NCBI GenBank assembly: GCA_026008535.1
Contig: BRKX01000012.1
Coordinates: forward strand, 27,371,848 to 27,435,847
DNA from: Perilla frutescens
Lineage: Eukaryota; Streptophyta; Magnoliopsida; Lamiales; Lamiaceae
Direction of reading: 5' to 3'
Length of the DNA: 64,000 bases
Below are positions 46,580 to 59,747 of the stretch, one piece after another; the stretch's first letter is position 1; each line of letters begins with the position of its first letter. The translations under genes were made by a program, and so were the position numbers. A model generated the notes under the pieces. It was not told the origin of the DNA. It ran no database searches and saw only the letters and a program-made list of their open reading frames with translations.

Positions 46580-48025
46580 TGTTGGTTTTGTATACTGGAA
46601 GACTTGTCTTTGTATACTTTTCTGATGATATGATGATATGAAATGAAAGTTATTGCAGTCACTGTTTGCATTTAGATTATGTTCTATAATTGTTTTATGC
46701 AATGTTCTATATACTTACATTGTAGATGATATGGTGTGGGGAGTCACACGGTAAGATCGTATCATTAGAACCTTATAATGTATTAAAGAGCTCACGGCTT
46801 AGATGGTCCTGAACACACCATCGGTACACCGTAGAATAATCTGATAAGTTGGTTTATCTTGGCTAACTGATTATTCTAGTACACTGGTTAGTGTATTGAG
46901 GAGGATCACGATAGGATACTATTCTGTCTCTGACCCAGTTACTGAGAGAATAAAGATCCACAGAGTTCGGGTTCTGAACTCATGTGATATTGGCGAGCAT
47001 ATGTGTGTGTTGTTTATTACTTTGATTTATCAATGGGTGAGATCCTTTCGTAGATCGAATTCGATATCTTGGGTAATAACAATGTATACATGATGTCTCG
47101 AGCAGTATGCATGAGCACTGTGTCCTGGTGCGCCAGGTTGATGATGTTCTCTTGAGGAAGCACAAGTTCATGTTGAAACCCTGCAGGTGGAATTTATTCC
47201 GTACATGAATAAAGCTTGCGTGGTACTACTCAATATTTTAGATGTTAATTAATTATAGCTGTCAGAGGCTTACATAATTAATTAATGAACATTATATCTT
47301 AAACACGGGGAATGGCTGGACTAAAGGAGAAAGCATATTTGTAAATATGTATTAAATTGGTAGGTCAGTTTTACTTCTTTAGTGGAATAAAAGTAAAACT
47401 TAATTTATTTAATTATATCCTAGGTTTATTGGATATTAGATATTAAATAAATTAGTGGGCCAATTTAATATTCTTCTAGATCCCTGTTGTAGCCCAATTG
47501 ACTGAAAGTGGACTGGATATTGAACTTGAGATAGAGGCCCAGCCCAATAGGGCTGGAACATGAAATTTCACCCCTCCCTATATATAAGGGGAGGGGGGGC
47601 ACGAAATTTTCATGATGTTATTCATAGGAAATCAGCCCCTCTTAGTCTCTCAAAGTTATCCATAGATTTCACAACTCTATCTAGTAGATTTCAGCCCACT
47701 CTGAATCTAGATACAGTCCGGGAATACAACAGAAGATCTTGGAGTGGAATACTGTGGTGCACGATTTTGAGGTCATAGGTGGCGCCATTACTGTGCTCAT
47801 TCAACAGCAAGATTAGATCTTTAATCTTGTCCACAGACCGTCTATCGATTTGTAAGTAGATTCGTTTTCTATGTCTTTCGCTTTATTAGAATCGAATCTG
47901 CTTTGCATGTTTTTTGTATAGACTGTGATAAACATGCATGTTACATAAAATTATGATTTGCATGAACACGGATTAATGAACATCCAAATGATCCTGCGGT
48001 GGTTTAATTCGAAAAAACCCCAACA
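46580..48025 (+). repeat. 5' LTR of the inner copia element
   Basis: TGTTGGTTTTGTATACTGG to AACCCCAACA. A TATATATAA box at 47579-47587 is flanked by CCCCTCCC and GGGGAGGGG arms. Short open frames in it (46896-47093, 47560-47778) also occur in the other LTR and are not genes. Confidence 0.95.
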
Positions 48026-50483
48026 ACTGGTATCAGAGCGGATTTTGGCACTGTTCTAGGATTAATCCGGGCATAATTTCGAATTGCATGATTAAATTTG
48101 ATGATAAATTTATGGTGTTTAAATTTTCAGATTTAATTGGCTATGTATTTCTATTTTATGGTATTCAAATTTGGAAGAATTTGAGATGTAAAAATCGAAA
48201 ATTCTAGTTCTAGTTTTGAGGGTACTTGAATTTTCGGTCATTATGGGATTAAATTTGGGATGATATTTGATGTTCTTCAAATTTCCAGATTTAATTCTCA
48301 TAGGGGTCGAAAATTTGGTGTTCAAAATTTCGATTTTGATGTGTTAAAAATTCCCTAATTTTTGTGTTAAAATTTTCGAACACTATAATTAAATTTGGAT
48401 GGATTTTTGATCTACATCAAAATTTCCAGATTTAATTTGGATAGGGTTCGAAATTTTTGATGGTTAGATTTGGATTTGGTGATTTTTGATGTATATCAAA
48501 GATTGCCTAATTCTAATCTAGATAGGTTTGAAATTAGAATTTTAAATTTGGTAATTTTTGAAGTGGATCAAAATTTCCAGATTTTAATTCTAGAAAATTT
48601 CGAAACCTAGGTATTTTATTTGGAATAGTTTTTTGATTAATGTCAAAATTTCCAAATATGTTAATTTAATGTAATTTTCGATTTTATTAATTAAATTTGG
48701 AGGAAACTTTAAATGAAAATTAAATTTCCATTCTGGATATTGGTGAAGATTTGATGTTATTTGATGTGTATCTCAATTTACCTAATTTTAATCTAGATAG
48801 ATTTGAAAATAGAATTTTAAATTTGGAAGAATTTGAAGTGGATCAAATTTTCAGATTTATTATTGGTATTATTTTTGAAAATCTTGATTAAATATTGGAT
48901 AAGGTGATTTTGGATATATACAAATAATTATCAAAATCCAATTGTGATAAGATTTTAAATTTGGATAAGTTTTGGAAGATTTTGGATTGGAATCAAATCT
49001 CCAAACTTTATCCTTAAAGATTTAGATTCTTATGGATAATATTTGGATTAGATTTTTGATTTATATCAATATATCCAATTATTATTTAATTAGGGTGGTT
49101 AGAAAATATTAAATAAATTTGGTGGATAATTATTAATAATTTCCAGATTTATTTTGTAATTATTTTCGAAATATACAGGTTTAAATTGGTGGATAATTAT
49201 TTTAATTTCCAATTTTTATCTTGTGGATAATATCGAATTAATTAATTTAATTAATTGCAAAATTCGATTATTATTTAATATTCATGCATAGATATCATAT
49301 GTTATTTTATGTGGATCATATTATACATGATTGTTGGTTTTGTAGACTGTGTTTGTTTGCAGGTTTACCAACTATCATGGCTCCTTTATTTTATGTGATG
49401 TATGTTTATGTTGAATGAATGTTGGCCGTATGCCGGTTTGGCTACGTGATTTTAATCCATGAGAAAATCCATGGATTAGGTCTAGGTTTTATTTTACGTT
49501 GGTTTAATGTAATAGATATAAAGCTGTTAGACCGAGTTTTTGAGTTGTAATTTTTATTCTAGCAATATTAGATTTTTCCTTTTGGAATAGATAGTCTGTA
49601 TTGAATAAAGATCGGAGATCAACTCAAAAGAAGGAAAGTGGTTCAGCACCAAAAAGGAAGGTTCACTGGTTCACGTCCCGAAACCCTAAATGGAGCTAGG
49701 ATTTTCGGCGAGGCGCGGTGAAGGGGCGGCGGTTCCTAGCCTGTTTCCGGAGCTGACTTTCCAGTTTTATCTCATCAATCAACATGAGATATAAACCATG
49801 ATAGTTGGAATATTACTCTTGCTTATTATGTTGAAGCATGCAATGGATGTTTATCATTTTATGTGATGTTTTGCATGTTCGATAATGGGATAAAATGAAA
49901 CCTCAAACATAAATAACTAAGTGGGAGAGATTCATACCAAAGTATGTAGAAATCTCATACGGTCTCCATTAAAATCTGGTTTAATTGAGAAGTGATGGGC
50001 ATGCGCGTTGACATCGGTCTTCCTCCATATCGGATGTGTCATATCACAGATTTCTCTAGAAATTAAATCTCCTAAAAGGATAGCTGTAGAACACTATTAG
50101 GACTGACTGACTCCTCCATCTGGAGCGGTTAAATTCGAGTAGTGATCTTGGTGTGAAGATAATGGTGTGCACACTTAGATGTAATTTATTGATAAACGTC
50201 CACACAATCGTGGCTTATCAGTTAGACGATTACATGACCGTGTTAATTATCCGGCGATTAATTTGCTTGTTGTAAGGAAACTCAACTAGAGGCAAATTAA
50301 AGGTTTAACCTATTTAAAGATGTTTTTTATAAACGTCCACACTATCGTGGCTTATAAAAGATGTTTTTAAAGTGTCGGTGGAAAAGTATATAATTTTTAT
50401 GAGGCTTTCGATTATATACTATTTATCCTAAACTTGTTATGTGACTGTACTGCATGTTTAATTTCAGTTATTTCATATCATCA
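48026..50483 (+). other. Long untranslated leader of the inner copia element
   Basis: About 2.46 kb between LTR and gag without a coding frame. 48080-49250 is A/T-rich with about ten degenerate copies of a CAAAATTTCCAGATTTAATT-like word. 49670-49750 is GC-rich (GGCGAGGCGCGGTGAAGGGG). AAACGTCCACAC.ATCGTGG occurs twice (about 50194 and 50331). Confidence 0.7.
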
Positions 50484-51330
50484 ATGGCACTCTCCAATCT
50501 GTCCTCAATCCTCAAAGAAAACAAACTTGTCGGTGAAAACTACAATGACTGGATTCGTAACCTTAACTTAGTTCTTGTTGCTGAGGGACACAAGTTAGTG
50601 CTTGAAGAGGTTTGTCCTCAGACGCCAGATGAGGGTTCTGACGAAGCCCAAAAGGTTTCATATGATAAGTGGCTTAGGTCTAATGAGATAGCGCGCTGTT
50701 ACATCTTGGCATCTATGTCAAGTGTGTTGCAACATCAGCATGAGCCTATGAAAACCGCTTATGATATCATGTACAACCTTAGGCAGCTATTCGGTCATCA
50801 GAACCGCTCGGCACGCCATTTGGCAATGAATAAGCTAATGGATGCGAGAATGTCTGACTCCACACCTGTTAGGGATCACGTTCTTATGATGATGGGGTAT
50901 TTATCTGAGATCGAGACCTTGGGTGGAGAGCTAGATGGCGACTCTCAAATCGACATTGTTCTTCATAGCTTGTCTTCGAAGTTTGAGCAGTTCAGGCTGA
51001 ATTTTAACATGATTAAAAGGGATGTCAGCCTGACTGAACTGCTCATAGATCTTCAGGCGGCTGAATTGCTCCAAAAGAGCAATCCTGAGGCCCACATAGC
51101 TGAAAAAGGAGTGTCTTCTTCTGGTGGAAAAAGGAAGAAGAGAAACGCACCTAAGAAGGCTGCAGATGAGACGCCTAAGGTGAAGAAGCCAAAGGCAAAG
51201 ATTCCTCTCGAGGAATTCAAGTCGAAGACTAAGTGCTTCAAGTGCGGCCAACCAGGTCACTGGAAGGCGGCGTGTCCTAACAAGAAGAAGAAGAGAGGTA
51301 CATCTCACACTCTGGTTGTGGAAACATGTT
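50484..51330 (+). CDS. gag: gag part of the inner copia polyprotein
   Basis: I start at ATG 50484 (MALSNLSSILKENKLVGENY), the usual kind of copia gag start; an in-frame ATG at 50454 would add ten residues. Visible: NDWIRNLNLVLVAEGHKLVL, SEIETLGGELDGDSQIDIVL, SLSSKFEQFRLNFNMIKRDV, a Lys-rich basic stretch (KRKKRNAPKKA) and an intact CCHC zinc knuckle CFKCGQPGHWKAAC. The gag part is uninterrupted and continuous with protease. The RNA-binding capsid role follows from the family. Confidence 0.88.
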
Positions 51331-54300
51331 TAGCAACTTGTTCTACCCAGTCATGGGTAGTAGATACTGGAGCTACTGATCATGTTTGCATGTCTTTACA
51401 GGGGTTCCTGGTAAAAAGACAGCTGAGTGAGGACGAGATCACCGTCTACATGGGCAATGCTACGAGAGTGGCGGCTGTTGCAGTGGGAGACGTTGTTTTA
51501 CCTTTCAGTAGTGATAGAACTTTGGTTTTGAAAGATTGTCTTTATGTGCCTGGTTTTAGGCGAAACTTGATTTCAGTTTCTAAATTGATTATGGATGGAT
51601 ATTCTGTTTCTTTTGATAACAAAGTAGTTATCTTTAGTGGTAAACATTTTATCTGTTCTGGCACATTGGATGGACACTTATACTTTCTTAAACCAATTGA
51701 AAACACTACGCAAAGACAACTGTTGAATACATCGATCATAAACCCTAACAAGAGAAAAGAACCTTCGGAATTGAATCAAACCTATATTTGGCATCTAAGG
51801 CTAGGTCATATTAACCTTAAAAGGATACAAAGGCTTGTAAATGATGGACCATTGTCTTCTTTGGTACTGGAATCGTTTCCTTTGTGTGAATCCTGTTTGG
51901 AAGGTAAAATGACCAAGCGTCCTTTCCAGTCAAAAGGAAATAGATCCAAAGGGCTATTAGATTTGATTCACTCTGACCTATGCTGCCCTATGTCAGTTCA
52001 AGCTCGAGGAGGGTTTGAGTATTTCATCACTCTCATTGATGATTACTCTAGATACAGTTATATCTACCTGTTGCGTCGCAAGTCTGAATGCTTTGAGAAA
52101 TTCAAAGAGTTTAAAGGCGGAAGCGGAGAAACGAACAGGCAGAAGTATCAAGTCACTACGTTCCGATCATGGTGGCGAGTACCTCTCAAGTGAATTTAGG
52201 GATTACATGGCAGAGAGTGGGATTACATCCCAGTTGGCTGCGCCTGGAATACCACAACAGAATGGCGTGGCGGAAAGAAGGAATCGTACATTGTTAGAGA
52301 TGGTTAGATCGATGATGAGTTATTCTGAGTTGCCTATTTCGTTCTGGGGATATGCCCTGAAAACAGCAGCTTATATTCTTAACTTGGTTCCATCGAAATC
52401 AGTTCCTGCTACACCCACAGAACTATGGACTGGACGAAAGCCCAGTTTGAACCATATTCGGATTTGGGGTAGCCCAACACATGTGTTGGACAAGGAAGCT
52501 GATAAGCTGGCTCCTCGTACTGATGTAAGGTTGTTCGTTGGATATCCTAGAGGAACAAAAGGTGGTTTGTTTTATAGTCCTAAGGATCAGAAGATCATTG
52601 TTAGCACCAATGCTCGATTCTTAGAGGAAGACTATGTCATAAACCACAAACCAAGGAGTCACATCATCCTTGAGGAGTTAAGGGGAGGATCGAATCCTAC
52701 ACCGGTTGTACAAGAAGAGGAACCACCAAACACTGCACAACGTATCACAGAAGTACAGGAACTGCCTCGTCGTAGTGGGAGGGTTGTACGCCAACCTGAT
52801 AGATTCATTGGTCTGGGAGAGGCTTCAGATTTCCCAGAAGGTCTCAATGAATTGGATCCCAGGACCTATGACGAGGCAATTCGAGATAAAGATGCAGATT
52901 CTTGGAAAACTGCAATGGAGTCTGAGATTGGATCTATGGATCACAATCAAGTCTGGGAACTTGTAGAACCACTAGATGGGGTAAAACCCATTGGCTGTAA
53001 GTGGGTATACAAGCGCAAGAGAGGATCTGATGGAAAGGTTGAAACCTTCAAAGCTAGATTGGTGGCAAAAGGGTATACTCAGAAAGAAGGGATCGATTAT
53101 GAGGAAACCTTTTCACCGGTAGCCATGCTTAAGTCAATCCGGATTCTCTTGTCTATTGCCGCTCATTTGGATTATGAGATCTGGCAGATGGATGTCAAGA
53201 CAGCTTTCCTAAACAGAAGTCTTGAGGAAAACATTCACATGAAACAACCAGAGGGATTCATTGCTAAGGGCCAAGAGCACTTGGTGTGTAAGCTTAAGAG
53301 ATCCATTTATGGACTTAAGCAGACATCAAAATCTTGGAACATCTGATTTGACGAGGTTATCCAGTCATATGGATTCGTGCAAAGTCCGGATGAGAGTTGT
53401 GTGTACAAGAAATGTGACGGAAACGTGGTGGCATTCCTCGTACTTTATGTTGATGACATCTTGCTTATTGGAAACAGTAAGAAGGCGTTGTTAAACATTA
53501 GGGTGTGGTTGTCCGAGCAGTTCGATATGAAGGATCTGGGTGAAGCCGGACATGTCCTTGGCATCAAGATCTTTCGTGATCGCCAGAAAAGGATGTTATG
53601 TCTGTCCCAGGCGACTTATATCGATATAGTGCTAGCTAGATTTGGCATGCAAGATTCCAAGAAAGGTTTTATACCTTACAGGCATGGAATTCATCTATCC
53701 AAGGAAATGTGTCCCCAAACACAGTCTGAGATAGAGGAAATGAAGAAAGTACCATATGCTTCGGCTGTGGGAAGTTTGATGTATGCTATGCTATGCACTA
53801 GGCCTGATATATGCTATGCCGTTGGCATGGTAAGCAGATATCAGTCTAACCCTGGACAAGGTCACTGGACTGCGGTCAAAAACATTCTCAAGTACCTTAA
53901 ACGGACTCGAGACTATATGTTGGTTTTCCACTCTGATATTCTAGTACCTTTGGGTTACACGGACTCAGATTTTTAATCCGACAAAGATCAGAGTAAGTCT
54001 ACCTCGGGCTATGTGTTTACACTAGGAGGTGGAGCCATCGCATGGAGGAGCATTAAGCAGAAATGCATTGCGGATTCCACCATGGAAGCTGAGTATGTAG
54101 CTGCCTCTGAGGCTGCAAAAGAGGCTGTCTGGCTCCGCGGGTTCCTAGTGGGCTTGGGCGTGGTTTCTGATTTGCCTAAGACTATCACGATATACTGTGA
54201 TAACTCTAGTGCAGTGGCAAATTCGAAGGAACCAAGAGCCCACAAGGCAAGTAAACACATAGAGAGAAAGTACCATCTTATACGAGAAATCGTTAAGAGA

Positions 54301-54435
54301 GGAGACGTGGCGGTGGTCAAGATTGCATCTGAGGACAACCTGGCTGATCCATTCACGAAGAGCCTGGCGGCTAAGACCTTTGATGGTCACGTGGAGAAAA
54401 TGGAAGTGAGATGCAGACCCGGTAGCGCAGTTTGA
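51331..54435 (+). pseudogene. pol: Protease-integrase-RT-RNase H of the inner copia element, frameshifted
   Basis: Protease WVVDTGATDHVCM; integrase HHCC (WHLRLGHINLKRI, CESCLEGKMTKRP) and core (LIHSDLCCPM, then after a one-base gain near 52111 SLRSDHGGEYLSSEFRD and QQNGVAERRNRTLLE); RT GCKWVYKRKRGSDGKVETFK, WQMDVKTAFLNRSLEE, active site LYVDDILLIGN; RNase H STSGYVFTLGGGAIAWRSIK, STMEAEYVAASEAAKEAVWL, KHIERKYHLIREIV; end RCRPGSAV. Stops at 53344-53346 (TGA) and 53974-53976 (TAA). This is the least damaged copia element in the nest. Confidence 0.92.
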
Positions 54436-54512
54436 GTTGATAGTTTTAGATTGGAGAGTTTACCAGTTAGTTATTATGCTTGAAAGACATGCTTCAAGTA
54501 TAAGTGGGAGAT

Positions 54513-55960
54513 TGTTGGTTTTGTATACTGGAAGACTTGTCTTTGTATACTTTTCTGATGATATGATGATATGAAATGAAAGTTATTGCAGTCACTGTTT
54601 GCATTTAGATTATGTTCTATAATTGTTTTATGCAATGTTCCATATACTTACATTGTAGATGATATGGTGTGGGGAGTCACACGGTAAGATCGTATCATTT
54701 GAACCTTGTAATGTATTAAAGAGCTCACGGCTTAGATGGTCCTGAACACACCATCGGTACACCGTAGAATAATCTGATAAGTTAGTTTATCTTGGCTAAC
54801 TGATTATTCTAGTACACTGGTTAGTGTATTGAGGAGGATCACGATAGGATACTATTCTCTGTCTCTGACCCAGTTACTGAGAGAATAAAGATCCACAGAG
54901 TTCGGGTTCTGAACTCATGTGATATTGGCGAGCATATGTGTGTGTTGTTTATTACTTTGATTTATCAATGGGTGAGATCCTTTCATAGATCGAATTCGAT
55001 ATCTTGGGTAATAACAATGTATACATGATGTCTCGAGCAGTATGCATGAGCACTGTGTCCTGGTGCGCCAGGTTGATGATGTTCTCTTGAGGAAGCACAA
55101 GTTCATGTTGAAACCCTGCAGGTGGAATTTATTCCTTACATGAATAAAGCTTGTGTGGTACTACTCAAGGTTTTAGATGTTAATTAATTATATTTGTCAG
55201 AGGCTTACATAATTAATTAATGAACATTATATCTTAAACACGGAGAATGGCTGGACTAAAGGAGAAAGCATATTCGTAAATATGTATTAAATTGGTAGGT
55301 CAGTTTTACTTCTTTAGTGGAATAAAAGTAAAACTTAATTTATTTAATTATATCCTAGGTTTATTGGATATTAGATATTAAATAAATTAGTGGGCCAATT
55401 TAATATTCTTCTAGATCCCTGTTGTAGCCCAATTGACTGAAAGTGGACTGGATATTGAACTTGAGATAGAGGCCCAGCCCAATAGGGCCGGAACATGAAA
55501 TTTCACCCCTCCCTATATATAAGGGGAGGGGGGGCACGAAATTTTCATGATGTTATTCATAGGAAATCAGCCCCTCTTAGTCTCTCAAAGTTATCCATAG
55601 ATTTCACAACTCTATCTAGTAGATTTCAGCCCACTCTGAATCTAGATACAGTCCGGGAATACAGCAGAAGATCTTGGAGTGGAATACTGTGGTGCACGAT
55701 TTTGAGGTCATAGGTGGCGCCATTACTGTGCTCATTCAACAGCAAGATTAGATCTTTAATCTTGTCCACAGACCGTCTATCGATTTGTAAGTAGATTCGT
55801 TTTCTATGTCTTCCGCTTTATTAGAATCGAATCTGCTTTGCATGTTTTTTGTATAGACTGTGATAAACATGCATGTTACATAAAATTATGATTTGCATGA
55901 ACACGGATTAATGAACATCCAAATGATCCTGCGGTGGTTTAATTCGAAAAAACCCCAACA
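54513..55960 (+). repeat. 3' LTR of the inner copia element
   Basis: 1448 bp, two bases longer because of one extra CT near 54856, followed by GTTGG. Confidence 0.95.
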
Positions 55961-55965
55961 GTTGG

Positions 55966-58900
55966 TATCCTGACTCTGGAGCTAGTAATCATGTTACCTA
56001 TGATCTTGCTAATCTCAACATTTCTGGAAACTATCAAGGCGGAGAAAGGCTTCAAGTGGGCGATGGTACAGGTTTGAAAATTTCTCACATTGGTGATTCT
56101 TTTGTTAAGCCTACATCTCATAATTCGAACCATGTCTTCAAACTAAAATCCCTTCTTCATGTTCCTGACATAACAAAGAATCTTATTAGTGTTTCTCAGT
56201 GTGCTAAAGATAATCGTGTCTTTTTTAAATTTCACTCTGATTTTTGCTTTGTAAAGGATTAGTCAACAGGGGTCATTCTACTCAAAGGGAAGGTTGACAA
56301 GGGTTTGTACCGGTTTGACCTCACAAATTTCACTCCTCTTTCGTCCATTCCCCAGCCATCAAGTCATCAGTTGCATACCTCTAGTTCTCTTTGTGTTTAT
56401 TCCGCCACTCTTCATAATAAGGATGCTTTACAGTTGTGGCATTATCGTTTAGGGCATGCTTCCTTTGATGTTGTAAAGAAAGCATTGCACCTTAGTAATA
56501 TTTCTTATTTCAGTAATGACAATAATTTGATTTGTTTGCCTTGTTTAAAGGCCAAAAGTCACAAACTTCCTTTTTCTCACAGTAGTAAAAATTATGATGT
56601 TCTTGAACTCATTCACACTGATCTATGGGGACCTGCACCAATTCACTCCACAAATGGTTTTGTTTACTATATCTCTTTTATTGATCATGCATCACGTTAT
56701 ACTTGGATTTATTTGTTAAGAGCAAAATCTGATGCTTCGGGGGCCTTCATTCAGTTTAAAAATCTTGTTGAACGACAATATAATGCCAAAATTAAGGTCG
56801 TACAAAGTGATGGAGGAACTGAATACAAACTTTTGTCCAAATTTCTTCTTGATCATGGTATCATTCATCGTATTTCTTGTCCTTATACTCTTGAACAAAA
56901 TGGTTTGGCTGAGCGCAAATATCGGCATATCGTTGAAGTTGGTCTTTCCCTTTTAGCTCATTCTCATGTCCCTTATGATTATTGGGATGATGCATTCATA
57001 TCTGCTATCTATATTATTAATCGTACTCCCAGTAAACTTATTCATTTTCAGTCTCCTCTTGAAGTCTTAACTCACCAAAAACCAGACTTATCTTTTCTGA
57101 AAGTATTTGGTTGTTCATGTTTTCCTTTTATTTGCCATTATAATAGCAATAAGCTTCAATTTCGGAGTGATCTTGGTGTGTTCCTAGGATACAACAACAT
57201 ATACAAAGGTTACAAGATTCTGCTCTCTTCTCGAAAGATAACTGTCACTCGTCATGTGGTATTTGATGAGTCTCAATTTCCTTTTGCTGAATCTTCATCT
57301 CCCTTCTATTTGTCTACTTCTCATTCTCCCTCCTCTATGATCCCTTCTCGGCAACTTCCTCCCGTCATATCTCTACCTCCTCCCTACTCACATCATCCTT
57401 CTATCACGTCTTCCGTACATATTTCTCCCTCTAAGTCTCTTGATCTTTCATCCTCTCCTTCACCCTCTCCTTCATCTTTAACTCGTAGGCTTGACATAAC
57501 TTCACTGATGTCTGAAAGTTCTCCTGAATCTCCCTCTAATGTTCTTTCTAAGACTGTTTCAGGTGTTCCAGCAGCTCCAGAATTGCATGTTCAGAATCAT
57601 CATTCAATGGTCACCCGTTCGAAAGCTGGTATCTCTAAACCAAAGGTATTTGCTGCTTCTATACCTTGTACTGATTCTGAACCAAGCTCACATCGTCAAG
57701 CTCTTCTCAGTCCTACTTGGAAAATTGCTATGCAACAAGAGTTTGATGCACTATTAAAAAATAATACATGGCAGTTGTGTCATTTGCCATCTCACAAAGA
57801 AGTTGTTAGTTGCAAATGGGTTTTCAAAGTGAAACGGCATGCCGATGGTACTGTTGCTCGTCTGGTTGCTCGTGGTTTTACACAGACTTTTGGTCTAGAT
57901 TACATGGATACTTTTAGTCTCGTTGTCAAACCGGTTACCATCCGCACTATATTGACGATTACTTTATCTCAATCTTGGTATATTTGGCAAATTGATATTG
58001 ATAATCATTTCTTAATGGTGAACTCGATGAGGATATATATATGTGTCAGCCCCTAGGATTTGAGGTTAGTCAGGATCGGGGTCTTGTTTGCAAGCTCAAT
58101 AAAGCCATTTATGGCTTAAAACAAGCTTCTCGTGCATGATATTCTAAACTTAGTGCTACTCTTCGCTCTCTTGGTTTTCTTCAATCTAAGGCAGATTCAT
58201 GCTTATTTTATCGGGGCTCCGCATACACCTCTATGTTTTTACTCACTTATGTGGATGATATCATCATCACAGGTGCTGATTTTCAGGAAGTTAATCGAGT
58301 GATTGTTCAGCTTCGTACTCATTTCTCTCTCAAAGATTTGGGTCCTTTGAGTCATTTTTTGGGTGTCAATTTTACTCAAACTCCCTCTGGTTTGTTTCTC
58401 AGTCAGAAACAATACATTATGGATATTCTTTCTCGGGTTAATATGTCTGACGCCAAAGGTATTCCTAGTCCTATGATCACTACACCCCTTCTTTCGAAAC
58501 ATGCCGGGAAACCAATCTTGGATACTACGTTATATCGTAGTGTTGTTGGCGCATTGCAATATGCTACACTTACTAGGCCTGATATTGCATATAGTGTTAA
58601 TCGTGTTAGTCAATTTATGCAGTCGCCATTGGATTCGCATTGGAAGGCTGTCAAGCGGATACTGCGATATTTAGTTCATACCATTGACTATGGGTTTCAT
58701 CTCACAGCCTCCTCTCATTTGAATATTACAGCATATGCTGACTCGGATTGGGCTTCTGATATTGATGTTCGGAAGAGTACTTCTGGTCTTTGTGTTTTTC
58801 TCGGCAATAATCTGGTTGCATGGAGTGCAAAGAAACAACAAACTGTTTCACGCTCGAGTACTGAGGCTGAATTTCGGAGTCTTACCCACGTTACATGTGA

Positions 58901-59279
58901 TGTGTTATGGTTGCAATCTCTTCTTACAGAGCTTCACCTTCTTACTCCTCAGCCTTCTATTGTTTGGCTAGACAACCTTGGTGCTGTGGCTCTTTCTTCG
59001 AATACCATCTTTCATTCCAGGATCAAACATGCCGAGGTTGATTTTCATTTTGTGCGCGAGCAGGTCATCACCAACAGGATCCGAGTTCAGCATTTACCAT
59101 CTCATGCTCAAGTGGCTGATGGTTTCACTAAGCCACTGTCCGGCCAAACCTTCTTTCAGTTTCGGAATATGCTTCGCATTTTTCCCAAATCCTCACTTGG
59201 TTTGCGGGGGAATGTTAGGAATGAGTCGGTAACTTCATATCCGATTGTCAAGCATGCAGATAAAGTATATCTTACGTGA
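55966..59279 (+). pseudogene. pol: Protease-integrase-RT-RNase H of the Ale-like copia element
   Basis: Resumes exactly after the inner element. Protease PDSGASNHVTYD; integrase HHCC (WHYRLGHASFDVV, ICLPCLKAKSHKLP) and DDE core (ELIHTDLWGPAP, VVQSDGGTEYKLL, EQNGLAERKYRHIVE); RT CKWVFKVKRHADGTVARLVA, WQIDIDNHFL, and the intact active site TYVDDIIITGAD; RNase H AYADSDWASDIDVRKSTSGL, STEAEFRSLTHVTCDVLWLQ, IKHAEVDFHFVREQV. Defects: TAG at 56260-56262, a one-base loss near 58012 in the FLNGE-type motif, TGA at 58137-58139. A Ser/Pro-rich linker (57290-57500) separates integrase and RT. Confidence 0.9.
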
Positions 59280-59504
59280 TATGGTTAACAAGATACTATT
59301 TGATATTTAGCGTAATCCTAAATATCGATAACTCTTGCCATTGAATATATCTTGTATTGATCTAGAATATTCGATTAGCATTATATATTTAGTGTTGATT
59401 TTATTCATAGTTGTATTATATCAATATCATAATTCTAATATACAGAGAAAACATCTCTCTCGCATAATGAGCAGTTCATCTTTCTTTGAATATTTTTTCT
59501 TTCA
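59213..59504 (+). repeat. 3' LTR of the Ale-like element
   Basis: 292 bp; the pol frame runs into it and stops at 59277-59279. Followed by target duplication CTTTG. Confidence 0.95.
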
Positions 59505-59509
59505 CTTTG

Positions 59510-59747
59510 TCAAACTCTATTATAAATAATAATATATCTAATATGTATATATCCGTTTATTTGAAATAATTATTTCATGGATATATACATAATCTAAGAT
59601 ATAAAAAATATGATTTATTAATTAAAATAAATAAATAAAACTAGGAAAGGATAAGATTAATCACGACCATGTCACAGACAATGTCGTAAGGAGTGTGTAT
59701 GACATTGCGTTCAACATTGAATCATCAATGTCAGACAGTACTTAACA
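59510..59747 (-). repeat. Proximal part of the SIRE-like 3' LTR
   Basis: On the minus strand the LTR starts TGTTAAGTACTGTCTGAC directly after the polypurine tract AAGGGGGAGA. It is cut at 59509 by the Ale-like copia element. Confidence 0.7.

Larger units (their letters stand above)
46580..55960 (+). mobile_element. Inner Ty1/copia element (Tork/TAR-like) nested in the Ale-like element
   Basis: A 9381-bp element with LTRs of 1446 and 1448 bp, target duplication GTTGG (46575-46579 and 55961-55965), primer site TGGTATCAGAGC at 48028 and polypurine tract AAGTGGGAGAT at 54502-54512. Long LTRs and a 2.4-kb leader before gag suggest the Tork/TAR side of copia; the lineage call is tentative. About 16 substitutions plus a 2-base indel between LTRs (about 1.1%), so it is younger than its host. 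pol has a frameshift and two nonsense codons. Confidence 0.93.
45130..59504 (+). mobile_element. Ale/Retrofit-like Ty1/copia element, split by a second copia element
   Basis: Two 292-bp LTRs flanked by CTTTG (45125-45129 and 59505-59509). A primer site TGGTATCAGAG follows the left LTR at 45422, and a polypurine tract GCGGGGGAA (59204-59212) precedes the right one. Without the inner insertion (46580-55960 plus one GTTGG) it is 4989 bp, a normal size for the Ale lineage. gag and the rest of pol lie on either side of the inserted element. Defective: stops and two frameshifts. LTRs differ at 6 of 292 sites (about 2.1%). Confidence 0.93.

Noticed and set aside
46896..47778. Open frames of 65, 63 and 72 residues repeated at 54915-55713
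   Set aside because: They lie in both LTRs of the inner copia element; duplication is due to the LTRs, not a gene pair.
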